This document shows, one piece after another, positions 1 through 8,348 of a DNA stretch of 64,000 bases (position 1 is its first letter; every line of letters begins with the position of its first letter). The translations under genes were made by a program, and so were the position numbers. The stretch comes from an uncultured Lachnospiraceae bacterium (GTDB lineage: Bacteria; Bacillota; Clostridia; Lachnospirales; Lachnospiraceae). The notes below the pieces were generated by a model that saw nothing but the letters and a program-made list of their open reading frames with translations, made no database searches and was not told where the DNA came from. The stretch spans positions 62,001-126,000 of the forward strand of contig CAJUJG010000005.1 of the NCBI GenBank assembly GCA_910586715.1. The letters run 5' to 3'.

Positions 1-1206
1 CCATGAAACTGCACCAAGTGTTTGACCTTTTTCCCCATGGTAATAAAACGCTGCCGTAATGTCTGCAAGTTTTAGATTATTGACGGCTGTTTCCAACTCT
101 GCATAAGCAGTTGAAATTGCGGCAGTATCTGTAGAGTTATTATCAATCAGTGTCTTTGTTGTTTCTAAGACAGACTTTAATACGCTATAACCTTCCTTAA
201 AGTCTGCTTCCTCTTTTCCTTCAATCAAAGCTGCCGCCTGATCATATAACGTCTTCAGCTCCTGTAAGGTATATCCATCCGAGCCTTCCTTTGTACAGAT
301 CAAAGACACATCGTCAAGGCATACCCATGCACTCGCATCCGCAGTAATAGAAATGCCGACAACATATTCTGTTACCGCAGATTTAATCTCAAACTCATAG
401 GATAATTGTTCCCATGTAGGTTGCAAATCTAAAGAATCAGACGCATAAGTCAGATTCTCCTCATTATACGCTGTTCCGTGAAACCCTTTTGCTGATGTTC
501 CATTTTTAAGGTACGCTGTCAGCTTATATGTTCCTGCTGGCAGTGTTTTATTAATAGTTTGGTATATTTCAAAGGTATATGCTTCTGACAAGTCAGTGTT
601 ATAAGAAACAGCCAAACCATATTCACCATTATCTTCAGCAGTTGTTTCAACATTTGCTGCCCAACAGTCTGCCTTTAAAGTAACACTGCTCCAATAATCA
701 TTAATAAACGCCCAACTTCCGAATTTGCCATCTGCCCAATCATTATCGTTGTCAAGATTAAAGTCACCGTCCACAATATAATTGGTTTCCTCTGTTGTTT
801 CGCCCTCTTTATTGGTTACTTCCTTTTCACGTTTCTCCAATGCAAAACTAATCTTATCTGTTTCTTCTTTAACAACTGTTTCACTTTCCGTTTCGGAGGC
901 AGCTTCCGTTTCTGTCGATTCTGCCTCTTCTGCTTCCGTTTCACTCTCCGTGCTTTCTAAAGAGTCCTCATCCTTCCCCATCTTAGAAATACTTGAAGGC
1001 ATTGTCTCTGCTGTTTCCTGAGTTGAAGTTTCTTCTTTTTTCTCACTCCAAACTTCTTCCGCAGACATTTCCTCGGAAATTTCCGTCTCGCCAGGCTGTG
1101 CCGCATAAGCCGTTATCTCCGGTACCGACAGACTTGTCAGTATCATTGCCGCGCTCAAAATCCCGCACAGACTTTTTTGAATGTACTGTTTCACTTTTTT
1201 TCTCAT
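1..1206 (-). CDS. Secreted modular surface protein, N-terminal part (runs off left edge)
   Basis: The frame is open from a Met codon at 1206 to the window edge (402 codons). An AAAGGAG ribosome-binding site lies about 10 bases upstream of the start. A signal peptide of roughly 35 residues (basic MRKKVK start, hydrophobic core, AYA cleavage-like site) is followed by a spacer of about 100 residues rich in Glu, Ser and Thr. A jelly-roll-like segment follows, starting at IVDGDFN and ending at VCLDDVSLI, which resembles a carbohydrate-binding module, then a predicted helical stretch (TLQELKTLYDQ...) like FIVAR-type spacers. The catalytic part is outside the window. This architecture is common in Lachnospiraceae polysaccharide-degrading enzymes; a GH53 galactanase is one possibility, but nothing catalytic is visible, so the enzyme identity is inference only. 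Confidence 0.8.
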   Translation of the reverse strand, partial: MRKKVKQYIQKSLCGILSAAMILTSLSVPEITAYAAQPGETEISEEMSAEEVWSEKKEETSTQETAETMPSSISKMGKDEDSLESTESETEAEEAESTETEAASETESETVVKEETDKISFALEKREKEVTNKEGETTEETNYIVDGDFNLDNDNDWADGKFGSWAFINDYWSSVTLKADCWAANVETTAEDNGEYGLAVSYNTDLSEAYTFEIYQTINKTLPAGTYKLTAYLKNGTSAKGFHGTAYNEENLTYASDSLDLQPTWEQLSYEFEIKSAVTEYVVGISITADASAWVCLDDVSLICTKEGSDGYTLQELKTLYDQAAALIEGKEEADFKEGYSVLKSVLETTKTLIDNNSTDTAAISTAYAELETAVNNLKLADITAAFYYHGEKGQTLGAVSW

Positions 1207-1433
1207 GCTCGTAACCTACTCCTTTCCTCGTTTGAACCTTCCCGCATGAGGTTCGTTTTTTTGTACATAACTTGCACGATTTTTAATTTTAATGTGTATA
1301 TATTATAAATTTTTTACAAAAAAGTTTCCATCACTTTATTTTATCTTGTGTGAAACTGCACGGTTTTTGGAGGTTTTTACCTTATATGCGGACATCTTCC
1401 CCAAATCCTGTCTTCATCGTTAAAAATTCCATA
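1207..1433 (-). promoter_or_regulatory. AT-rich upstream region of the left-edge secreted protein
   Basis: This gap holds no convincing gene. It is strongly AT-rich around 1285-1325, where a TATAAT-like hexamer reads on the minus strand, so the promoter of the secreted protein probably lies here. I could not pair it with a good -35 hexamer at normal spacing, so no exact promoter is called. Confidence 0.3.
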
Positions 1434-1474
1434 CAAAAAAACAAAGGACATTAACATTTCCAGTCAATGCCCTT
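1434..1474 (-). terminator. Rho-independent terminator of the dinJ-yafQ operon
   Basis: A 12-bp stem (1444-1455 with 1463-1474, two G-U pairs when read as minus-strand RNA) encloses a 7-base loop. On the minus strand it is followed by a run of seven T (1435-1441). It lies about 50 bases after the toxin stop codon. Confidence 0.8.
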
Positions 1475-1525
1475 CGGCTTTTTGGTATTATCCATTGTCT
1501 AATCTGTCAGCTTTATAAACAGTAC

Positions 1526-1804
1526 TTACGAAAACAAATCCGCATGTGTCCCAGTGTCAACTAATGTCAGTGTCAGTATATCGTCCTCAACAAGGTAAAC
1601 AAGCAGCCAGTCAGGCTGAATATGGCACTCCCGAAAACCGTCCCATTTTCCTTTTAAAGCGTGATCCTTGTATTTTGCATCTAATGGTATCCCATCACCT
1701 AATTTTAAAATCACTTCTTTTAACAAGGAACTGTCCAAACCTCTTTTCTGAACCAGCTTATAATTTTTCTTAAACTTTCCGGTTCTCTTTATCGTATATT
1801 TCAT
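1526..1804 (-). CDS. yafQ: Type II toxin, YafQ family mRNA interferase
   Basis: A 92-residue RelE/YafQ-fold toxin expected to cleave mRNA on the ribosome. All residues described as catalytic in E. coli YafQ appear at matching spacing: His48 (KDHAL), His61 (RECHI), Asp65 (QPDW), His87 (TGTHADL) and Phe91. The length equals the family norm and nothing suggests inactivation. The start codon overlaps the antitoxin stop (ATGA), the usual translational coupling in DinJ-YafQ pairs. The pair sits as a self-contained cassette between a secreted-protein gene and a sensor kinase. Activity is inferred from family knowledge. Confidence 0.93.
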   Translation of the reverse strand: MKYTIKRTGKFKKNYKLVQKRGLDSSLLKEVILKLGDGIPLDAKYKDHALKGKWDGFRECHIQPDWLLVYLVEDDILTLTLVDTGTHADLFS

Positions 1805-2073
1805 GAATCCAAATCCGCAAACAAATCATCAATATTGGTAAATCCTTTCACATTCGGATCCCTGCTAATCCGCTTCGCCTCCTCCATCGCCTCAAGCACC
1901 TCCGGCTTATATTCCGGATACTTCACTTCAAACGGAAGCCCGCGCTGCAAAATAACCTGCTTCAAAAACATATTCACCGCTTCCGATAAATTAAGCCCTA
2001 ATCCCTCCAAAAGCTCTACTGCCTGTTTTTTCGTTGTTTCCTCAATTCTGATTTGTGTTGGCGTTGTCGTCAT
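1801..2073 (-). CDS. dinJ: Antitoxin, RelB/DinJ family
   Basis: A ribbon-helix-helix antitoxin partner of the adjacent YafQ toxin. The N-terminal TQIRIEETTKKQAVELLEGL segment matches the RHH DNA-binding and dimerisation part, followed by LNLSEAVNMFLKQV. The C-terminal half (about residues 55-90) is the toxin-wrapping region. I chose the ATG at 2073 (90 residues) rather than a GTG three codons upstream, because the AAAAGGAGG site runs into that GTG but sits eight bases before the ATG. DinJ-YafQ complexes normally autorepress; the operator is expected near the promoter at 2097-2125. Confidence 0.93.
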   Translation of the reverse strand: MTTTPTQIRIEETTKKQAVELLEGLGLNLSEAVNMFLKQVILQRGLPFEVKYPEYKPEVLEAMEEAKRISRDPNVKGFTNIDDLFADLDS

Positions 2074-2096
2074 ACAGTGCACCTCCTTTTCTTCTG

Positions 2097-2125
2097 ATTT
2101 TACTACAAACGGTCTACACTGTCAA
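2097..2125 (-). promoter_or_regulatory. Sigma-A-type promoter of dinJ-yafQ
   Basis: On the minus strand a consensus -35 TTGACA (2120-2125) is separated by 17 bases from a -10 TAAAAT (2097-2102). The start codon follows about 24 bases later. The -35 hexamer overlaps the stop codon of the upstream sensor kinase gene, so the cassette carries its own promoter. Confidence 0.8.
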
Positions 2126-4293
2126 CGCCTCAAACGGCTTATGACCTTAAACATCTTATCCATATCCACCGGCTTTGCCAAATGCTCATTCATTCCGGCG
2201 TCCCTTGCCATTGTGACGTCCTCCTCAAATGCATTTGCCGACAGCGCTATGATAGGCACGGATTTTGCATCCAATCGCTCCAAACCGCGAATCACACGGG
2301 TCGCCTCATATCCGCTCATAACCGGCATCATCAAATCCATAAGCACGCAGTCAAACGTTCCCGGAGCCGATTGCACAAACACATCCACAGCGGCTTTTCC
2401 GTCATTTGCAGTTACAACCTCTGCACCCGCATCTTTCAGCATAAACTCTACGATTTCACAGTTAATCTCATTGTCTTCCACCAAAAGAACACGCATTCCG
2501 GCAATATTACTTCGCAAATCACGCTCCACATCCACAGGCTGCGCACGCCACGTCCCGTCAACCCGAATCGGCAGCGTAATGCGCACCACACTGCCCTTGC
2601 CGGGCTGGCTCTCTATCTCAACAGTTCCCTTCATTTGATCTGTCAGCTTTTTCATGATAGACATGCCAAGACCAACGCCGTTATAATGCGTTCTTGCGTC
2701 TTGCTGCTCCTGGGTAAACGGCTCAAATATGTGATTTCTGAATTCCTCACCCATTCCGATTCCCGTATCCTCAATCACAAACAGAAAATTCGCAGTCCCG
2801 TTTTGACAGCCAATTTCTTTTGCCTGAACAAACACGGAACCGTGAGGGCGATTGTATTTAATGGCATTATCAATGACATTCATCAGGATTTTCCTCAAGT
2901 GCAGCGGATTCCCAATCAATCTGCCATGCTGCAGGTCACTCTCCTTCAGCTCAAGCCTAATCCCCCGCTCCTGCGCCTGAACCGACATAATTGTAATGCA
3001 GTCTTCCAAGGTTTCATGAATATCAAACGGCTCCTCCACCTCAACCAGTCTTCCTGTCTCAAGTTTACTGACCTGAAGAACGTCGTTCACCAAAGACAGC
3101 AAGTGCTGCGTTGAGACACGGATTTTCTTCCGGCACGCTTTTTGCTGCTCGGGATCATCCTGAATTTTTTCCATTATTTCCAGCATTCCCAAAATTCCGT
3201 TGATTGGCGTACGAAGATCGTGCGACATATGGGAAAGAAATTCGCTCTTTGCCGAGTTCGCCCATCTCACCTTCTCCAACAGTTCCATAATCGCCTGTTC
3301 CTGTTTTTTTCTTGTCACCATAATCTCCGTAATGTCCTGGTGGTATCCGTTCAGACTGACACCCGGTTTTGTGAATGTTTTGTCAGGAACACCGCCGCAG
3401 CGGACATAAATTTTTCCCAATTCAGGATGATGCCACGGATAAATCACCTCGGAACGTCCGGTTTCCAGTATCTCTTTTACTGCCTCCTGCACCATTTCCA
3501 CATAGTCCGGCTCAACATTTCCAAACCAGTGCCGATAGCACTCTTCCGGTTCAATCTTATCCGTTACACCTAAAAGAATCCGCATCGTCCGGTCCGCATA
3601 CATCCTTGGCTGACACCCTTCTTCCAGCTCGATTGTCCAAATTCCGGTCCTGGCGCCCTCCAAAATATCCTCCAGGCTCTGCCTTGCCTGCCTTTGAAGC
3701 TCACGGAACAAATTGCGCTGTTTCAGGGAAGATACGATAAAATAAGCCGCGGTTTGAAGCATATTCGATGCGTATTCCAATAATTTCACCGGCGGATTGT
3801 CCACGCCGTAAAAGCCGATAATCTTTTCACCATTATAAAGCGGAACAACTACCAAAGAATGTATATTCTGATTTTTCAAATTCTCATATTGAAGGGGATC
3901 CGTCTCCCGAATATCTTCCAAATCCTCAATAACAATATGTCCGCCGACACTAAAATTCTGATACCAAGCCGCACATACCTCAGGGGGAACATTTTGAAGG
4001 TTATCCTTTTCCGGCTCTACCCCATCGGCAACCCACTCATACGTATTGTCATCACAGCCGGATTCGTTCTGTTCAAATATATAAGTCCTCTCTCCGTTCA
4101 GCGCCTTTCCCAAGTGCTCCAGCAGCACCTCCAGCGTGCGGTCGGGTGTCTCCTCCTGCAGGGCGACGCGAAGACCCTCATTGATGACAGTCTCCAAATT
4201 CTGAACGCTCTTCATCTCATTATGCTGCTCACAATCTCTATTGACCGGAGCGACTTCGTCAGTCTGTTTAAAAAGCTTACTTGAATAATCCAT
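2122..4293 (-). CDS. Hybrid sensor histidine kinase (GAF, PAS-like, HisKA, HATPase, receiver)
   Basis: A soluble sensor kinase of about 723 residues; no membrane segment is evident. Order of parts: a GAF-like sensory domain (about residues 45-190), a PAS/PAC-like region (about 200-325, ending NGYHQDITEI), a HisKA domain with phospho-acceptor His358 in SHMSHDLRTPINGI, an HATPase domain with the N box (NVIDNAIKYN), the G1 box (EDTGIGM) and the GVGLGMS lid, then a receiver domain with phospho-Asp653 in LMDLMMP and the conserved Lys in LAKPVD. There is no HPt domain, so a separate phosphotransfer partner would be needed. The internal ATG at 4293 is preferred over the one at 4308 because GGAGGG precedes it at proper distance. 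The ligand is unknown. Confidence 0.93.
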   Translation of the reverse strand: MDYSSKLFKQTDEVAPVNRDCEQHNEMKSVQNLETVINEGLRVALQEETPDRTLEVLLEHLGKALNGERTYIFEQNESGCDDNTYEWVADGVEPEKDNLQNVPPEVCAAWYQNFSVGGHIVIEDLEDIRETDPLQYENLKNQNIHSLVVVPLYNGEKIIGFYGVDNPPVKLLEYASNMLQTAAYFIVSSLKQRNLFRELQRQARQSLEDILEGARTGIWTIELEEGCQPRMYADRTMRILLGVTDKIEPEECYRHWFGNVEPDYVEMVQEAVKEILETGRSEVIYPWHHPELGKIYVRCGGVPDKTFTKPGVSLNGYHQDITEIMVTRKKQEQAIMELLEKVRWANSAKSEFLSHMSHDLRTPINGILGMLEIMEKIQDDPEQQKACRKKIRVSTQHLLSLVNDVLQVSKLETGRLVEVEEPFDIHETLEDCITIMSVQAQERGIRLELKESDLQHGRLIGNPLHLRKILMNVIDNAIKYNRPHGSVFVQAKEIGCQNGTANFLFVIEDTGIGMGEEFRNHIFEPFTQEQQDARTHYNGVGLGMSIMKKLTDQMKGTVEIESQPGKGSVVRITLPIRVDGTWRAQPVDVERDLRSNIAGMRVLLVEDNEINCEIVEFMLKDAGAEVVTANDGKAAVDVFVQSAPGTFDCVLMDLMMPVMSGYEATRVIRGLERLDAKSVPIIALSANAFEEDVTMARDAGMNEHLAKPVDMDKMFKVISRLRR

Positions 4294-4454
4294 ACGCCTG
4301 CCCTCCATATAAATCTTGCCGCAAAATCAGCAACATCTGTATCATATTACCATATGCCCACAATCGCGTCAATACAGGGCGCAAGAGCAAAACCGGTCTC
4401 CTCAAAATCCATGTAAAAATCGGCGTTTGACCCGCTGCCCATAGAAAAATGCAC

Positions 4455-4508
4455 GAAAAAATAGTTTTTCCCCTGCAAATGCCATAGGGCAAAAACAAGG
4501 GAAAAACT
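4455..4508 (-). terminator. Terminator after xylB
   Basis: A 10-bp perfect outer stem (4463-4472 with 4499-4508) encloses a smaller GCCCTATGGC hairpin. On the minus strand it is followed by ATTTTTTC, directly after the xylulokinase stop. The rest of the gap up to the sensor kinase start (4309-4454) shows no gene I would support. Confidence 0.7.
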
Positions 4509-4510
4509 TC

Positions 4511-5986
4511 CTACTGAATATCCGCAAAAATACCTTTCACCGCCGGATACACTTTTCTGAACTTCTGATACCGCGCCTCATACCGCTTCGCAATCTCTGC
4601 GTCAGGCTCTACCATATCTACCACCTTCACAAGCTTATCCGCCGCTTCCTGAACCGACGCATACTCACCGCATGCCACAGCCGCAAGAATTGCTCCGCCG
4701 TATCCCGGTCCCTCTTCGCTCTCAATAATATCAAGGCGGATATTTAAAACATTTGCAAAAATCTTTTTCCAAAGAGGGCTCTTCGCACCGCCGCCGCAGA
4801 TTTTTGACGCCTGAATATCAATTCCAAGGCTCTTCGCCACCTCAAACGAATCACGAATTGCAAACGCAACGCCCTCCAAAACTGCCTGATACATATCCGC
4901 TCTTGAAGAGTCCATTGTCATGCCGATAAGCGTTCCTCTCGCGTTCGCGTCATTATGCGGAGAACGTTCTCCCATGAGATACGGGAGAAAATACACATGA
5001 TTATTTCCAAGCTTTTCATCTGTAATCGGCTCCTGCTCCTTTGCAAAATCCGTCGTCTGTAAAATATCCTCCATCCACCACTTATTGCACGAAGCCGCGC
5101 TCAGCATACAGCCCATCAGATGATAGCTGCCGTCCGCATGTGCGAACGAATGAAGCGCATTGTTTTTATCCACGCCAAAGCTCTTGCTGGATATAAAAAT
5201 CGTACCGCTTGTTCCAAGGGAAATGTTGCATCTTGCATCGCCGACTGTTCCGGTCCCGATTGCCGCCGCCGCGTTGTCGCCTGCACCCGCCGCAACCTTA
5301 ACACTCTCCGGAAAACCAAGCTCCTTTGCAACATCAGACTTTAACGTTCCGACAACCTCATAGCTCTCATAAATCTTTGCAAGCTGTGACTCTTTGATAC
5401 CGCAGATTTCAACCATTTCCTTCGACCAGCGCTTATGCTCCACATCAAACAAAAGCATACCGGACGCATCTGAAACATCGGTACAGAAGCTGCCGGTCAG
5501 CATATACGCGATATAATCCTTGGGCAGCATAATCTTTTCTATTTTTGCAAAATTCTCAGGCTCGTTATTTTTTACCCACAAAATCTTCGGTGCGGTAAAG
5601 CCCGTGAATGCAATATTTGCCGTGTACTTGGAAAGCTTATCCTTCCCGATTTCATTGTTCAGATAATCCGTCTCCGCCTGCGTCCTGCCATCGTTCCAAA
5701 GGATTGCCGGACGAATCACATTGTCGTCCTTATCCAAAATCACAAGCCCATGCATCTGACCGCCGAAGCTGATACCCGCAATTTTGGTCTTATCAAACTC
5801 GCGTGTCAAAAGCTTTAAGCCCTCTTTCACCGCGCTCCACCAATCTTCCGGCTTCTGCTCGCTCCACCCCGGATTCGGGAAATAAAGGGGATACTCCTTT
5901 GACACAACATTCACAATCTTTCCGTTCCCCTCCATCAAAAGAAGCTTCACCGCCGAGGTTCCCAAATCAACACCTATGTAATACAT
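4511..5986 (-). CDS. xylB: Xylulokinase
   Basis: A FGGY-family sugar kinase that phosphorylates D-xylulose to xylulose 5-phosphate for entry to the pentose phosphate pathway. At 491 residues it has normal family length. The N-terminal phosphate-binding loop YIGVDLGTSAVK, the substrate-loop QMHGLV, WNDGR, the catalytic Asp237 in AAGAGDNAAAAIG, and the C-terminal GGGAKS motif are all present. An AAAGGAC ribosome-binding site precedes the start. It stands alone, with its own promoter and terminator; no xylose isomerase or pentose transporter is adjacent, so its control must be coordinated from elsewhere. A different ketose substrate cannot be excluded from sequence alone. Confidence 0.93.
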   Translation of the reverse strand: MYYIGVDLGTSAVKLLLMEGNGKIVNVVSKEYPLYFPNPGWSEQKPEDWWSAVKEGLKLLTREFDKTKIAGISFGGQMHGLVILDKDDNVIRPAILWNDGRTQAETDYLNNEIGKDKLSKYTANIAFTGFTAPKILWVKNNEPENFAKIEKIMLPKDYIAYMLTGSFCTDVSDASGMLLFDVEHKRWSKEMVEICGIKESQLAKIYESYEVVGTLKSDVAKELGFPESVKVAAGAGDNAAAAIGTGTVGDARCNISLGTSGTIFISSKSFGVDKNNALHSFAHADGSYHLMGCMLSAASCNKWWMEDILQTTDFAKEQEPITDEKLGNNHVYFLPYLMGERSPHNDANARGTLIGMTMDSSRADMYQAVLEGVAFAIRDSFEVAKSLGIDIQASKICGGGAKSPLWKKIFANVLNIRLDIIESEEGPGYGGAILAAVACGEYASVQEAADKLVKVVDMVEPDAEIAKRYEARYQKFRKVYPAVKGIFADIQ

Positions 5987-6046
5987 ACCGCACCCGTCCT
6001 TTCACTGATTGAAATTTTATCGTTCCGAACCGTTATTTATAATATA

Positions 6047-6075
6047 ACTATAGCATCGTGCACGAGCACGGTCAA
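6047..6075 (-). promoter_or_regulatory. xylB promoter with palindrome inside the spacer
   Basis: On the minus strand -35 TTGACC (6070-6075), a 17-base spacer and -10 TATAGT (6047-6052) form a good sigma-A promoter. The spacer contains the perfect 10-bp palindrome TCGTGCACGA (6056-6065), which sits where a repressor would block RNA polymerase. Confidence 0.7.
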
Positions 6076-6100
6076 GGAAAATATCACAACCACCTGCAAG

Positions 6101-6129
6101 AAAGGAACGCCATATCATCGCGTTCCTTT
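6101..6129 (-). terminator. Hairpin after trmL
   Basis: A 10-bp perfect stem AAAGGAACGC/GCGTTCCTTT with a 9-base loop lies 20 bases past the trmL stop. The T-tract on the minus strand is short (TTTCTT), so termination strength is uncertain, but position suggests the end of the lrp-aminotransferase-trmL transcript. Confidence 0.55.
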
Positions 6130-6148
6130 AAAAGATTCTAAAATTTCA

Positions 6149-6658
6149 TTATGACCGCCACTCCTGATGATGCAGCGCCCCTTCCAGCTGCATATCTTCA
6201 AATCCCTGCTGTCTGAGCGCCTCATATAAAACAATGCTCACGCTGTTTGATAAATTCAGGCTGCGAATCTTATCCCGCATCGGTATCCGAATACAGGTAT
6301 CCTCGTAATCCACAAGGATTTCCTCCGGTATCCCCGCGCTCTCCCTGCCAAACATGATAAAATCATTTTCACCAAAAACCGCTTCGGTATAGACTTTCTT
6401 CGCCTTCGTCGTCGCCATCCAAAGCTTCGCATCGGGATTGTCCGTAAAATTTTTTTCTAAAAATTCGTCAAAATTCATATACCTGCGCACATCCAAATGC
6501 TCCCAGTAATCCATCCCCGCGCGGCGCAGCTCCTTGCCCGTCAGCCGAAACCCAAGCGGTTCTATCAGATGCAGCACGGTTCCTGTCGCAACGCAGGTTC
6601 GTCCGATATTTCCTGTATTTGCAGGTATTTCAGGTTGATGCAGTACAATGTTCATCAT
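6149..6658 (-). CDS. trmL: tRNA (cytidine(34)-2'-O)-methyltransferase
   Basis: A SPOUT-class, deeply knotted methyltransferase expected to 2'-O-methylate the wobble base of leucine tRNAs using S-adenosylmethionine. At 169 residues it is the short TrmL/YibK/CspR form. Visible motifs: NIVLHQPEIPANTGNIGRT at the N terminus, FGRESAGIPEEIL (motif 2) and IPMRDKIRSLNLSNSVSIVLYEAL (motif 3, the knot). The start overlaps the stop of the upstream aminotransferase gene, and two adjacent ATG codons (6658, 6655) are possible starts. The gene closes an operon with the aminotransferase and Lrp regulator, an association of convenience rather than an obvious pathway. Confidence 0.93.
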   Translation of the reverse strand: MMNIVLHQPEIPANTGNIGRTCVATGTVLHLIEPLGFRLTGKELRRAGMDYWEHLDVRRYMNFDEFLEKNFTDNPDAKLWMATTKAKKVYTEAVFGENDFIMFGRESAGIPEEILVDYEDTCIRIPMRDKIRSLNLSNSVSIVLYEALRQQGFEDMQLEGALHHQEWRS

Positions 6659-7836
6659 CCTTTTTTCTCCTCACGGAGTTTCGTGACAAACCGCTCCAGC
6701 CGCCCAATCGCAACTTTGAGCTTCTCCAGCGAATACGCATACGAAATACGCAAAAATCCCTCGCCACAGTCGCCAAATGCCGTGCCCGGCACAACCGCCA
6801 CCTTCTCCGCATCTAAGAATTTCATGGCAAACTCATCGCTCGTCATGCCAAATTCCTTGATACACGGGAATATATAAAACGCTCCAAACGGCTCAAAGCA
6901 CGAAAGTCCCATCTCCTGAAACGCATGTACCAAAAACCGTCTTCTCTGATTATAGGACTCCCGCATCTTCTGCACGTCCTCATCGCCGTTTCGCATCGCG
7001 TCAATCGCCGCATACTGCGAAGTCGTCGGCGCACACATAATGCAAAACTGGTGTATCTTATACATCTGTTCAATAATATGTGCCGGCGCGCACGCATATC
7101 CAAGCCGCCAGCCCGTCATCGCATGCGATTTGGAGAAACCGTTAATCAAAACCGTGCGCTCCCACATGCCGTCAATATTGGCAATCGACACATGCTTCTC
7201 CGTATAGCAAAGCTCCGAATAAATCTCATCCGAAAGCACAAACAAATCGTGCTTTTTAATCACCTCGGCAATTGCCTCCAAATCCTTGCGTTCCATAATC
7301 GCACCCGTAGGATTGTTGGGGAATGGCAAAATCAAAATCTTCGTTTTGTCCGTAATCGCGTCCTCAAGCTCCTGTGCAGTTAGTCTGAACTGATTCTCGT
7401 TTTTCAGCTCAATAATCACAGGCTTTGCGCCTGCAAGCACAGCACACGGCTCATAGGAAACATAGCTTGGCTGCGGAATCAGCACCTCATCGCCAGGGTC
7501 AACCATCGCGCGCAGCGCAATGTCAATCGCCTCCGAACCGCCGACCGTCACAAGAATTTCTTCTCTTGCGTCATAGCTTAAATCATATCTTCGTTTTAAA
7601 AATCTGCCAATCTCCTCTCGAAGCTCCACAAGTCCCGCGTTTGAAGTGTAAAATGTGCGTCCCTTTTCTAACGAATAAATACCCTCGTCCCGGATATGCC
7701 ACGGCGTTTCAAAATCCGGTTCACCGACGCCGAGTGAAATCACGTCAGGGTCGTTCATTTCACTTACAATATCAAAAAACTTGCGGATGCCCGAAGGCTT
7801 TATTTGTGTAATGGTACTTGATAATGGATTTCTCAT
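6655..7836 (-). CDS. Class I/II pyridoxal-phosphate aminotransferase
   Basis: A 393-residue fold-type I aminotransferase of the PatA/AspC-like group. The PLP-binding Lys236 lies in NGFSKSHAMTGWRLGY, the substrate-ring stacking region is PSYVSYEP, and PFPNNPTGA and LSDEIYSEL give the conserved Asn and Asp/Tyr contacts. The C-terminal Arg in FLRISYAY is the usual carboxylate anchor. Its start overlaps the stop of the Lrp-type regulator gene by four bases, so the regulator probably controls amino-acid-responsive expression of this enzyme. The exact amino donor and acceptor cannot be read from sequence; aspartate or N-acetyl-diaminopimelate-type substrates are both plausible. Confidence 0.92.
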   Translation of the reverse strand: MRNPLSSTITQIKPSGIRKFFDIVSEMNDPDVISLGVGEPDFETPWHIRDEGIYSLEKGRTFYTSNAGLVELREEIGRFLKRRYDLSYDAREEILVTVGGSEAIDIALRAMVDPGDEVLIPQPSYVSYEPCAVLAGAKPVIIELKNENQFRLTAQELEDAITDKTKILILPFPNNPTGAIMERKDLEAIAEVIKKHDLFVLSDEIYSELCYTEKHVSIANIDGMWERTVLINGFSKSHAMTGWRLGYACAPAHIIEQMYKIHQFCIMCAPTTSQYAAIDAMRNGDEDVQKMRESYNQRRRFLVHAFQEMGLSCFEPFGAFYIFPCIKEFGMTSDEFAMKFLDAEKVAVVPGTAFGDCGEGFLRISYAYSLEKLKVAIGRLERFVTKLREEKKG

Positions 7837-8315
7837 GGTGTTATCTGCATCCTTTCATCCGTTTCTTTCGTTCCGAGAATTGTGCCGTGGTCTTTATATT
7901 TCTTTAAAATAAAGTGCGTCGCCGTGCTGATAACAGCTTCCAGTGTGGAAAGCTTTTCTGACACAAAACGCGATACTTCCTTGAGCGTTTTCCCTTCTAT
8001 TGTCACAAGAAGGTCATAACCGCCCGAAATCAGATAGACTGCATGAACCTCCGGATATTTGTAAATGCGCTCCGCCACGCTGTCAAATCCGTTTCCGCGC
8101 TGCGGCGTGACACGCACCTCAATAAGCGCGTTCACCTTTTCCACGTCCGTCTTTTCCCAGTCAATCAGCGTATGGTATCCGCAGATTACACCTTCCTGCT
8201 CCATTTTCTGCATCTCATTGATAATTGTTGTTTCGTCGACACCAAGAATAATTGCAAGTTCCCGCAAATCAATTCTGCTGTTCTTTTCTATAATTGATAA
8301 AATCTGTTCTCTCAT
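7833..8315 (-). CDS. Lrp/AsnC family transcriptional regulator
   Basis: A 160-residue protein with an N-terminal winged helix-turn-helix (about residues 1-55, with RIDLRELAIILGVDETTI as the recognition region) and a C-terminal RAM-type effector domain (about 65-145, with VHAVYLISGGYDLLVTIEG). The family forms octamers that respond to amino acids. The start has an AAAGGAG site at 8 bases. It is translationally coupled to the aminotransferase gene downstream, which suggests it is the local regulator. Only 33 bases separate it from the preceding AIR-synthase-like gene, and no clear promoter was seen there, so read-through from the vanW-like gene is likely. Confidence 0.9.
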   Translation of the reverse strand: MREQILSIIEKNSRIDLRELAIILGVDETTIINEMQKMEQEGVICGYHTLIDWEKTDVEKVNALIEVRVTPQRGNGFDSVAERIYKYPEVHAVYLISGGYDLLVTIEGKTLKEVSRFVSEKLSTLEAVISTATHFILKKYKDHGTILGTKETDERMQITP

Positions 8316-8348
8316 TTTATAATCTCCTTTTATAATATGATGTTGGGG

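Noticed and set aside
4277..4498. 73-codon minus-strand frame overlapping the kinase start and the xylB terminator
   Set aside because: It overlaps the hairpin terminator and the kinase gene, has no ribosome-binding site, and its composition looks non-coding.
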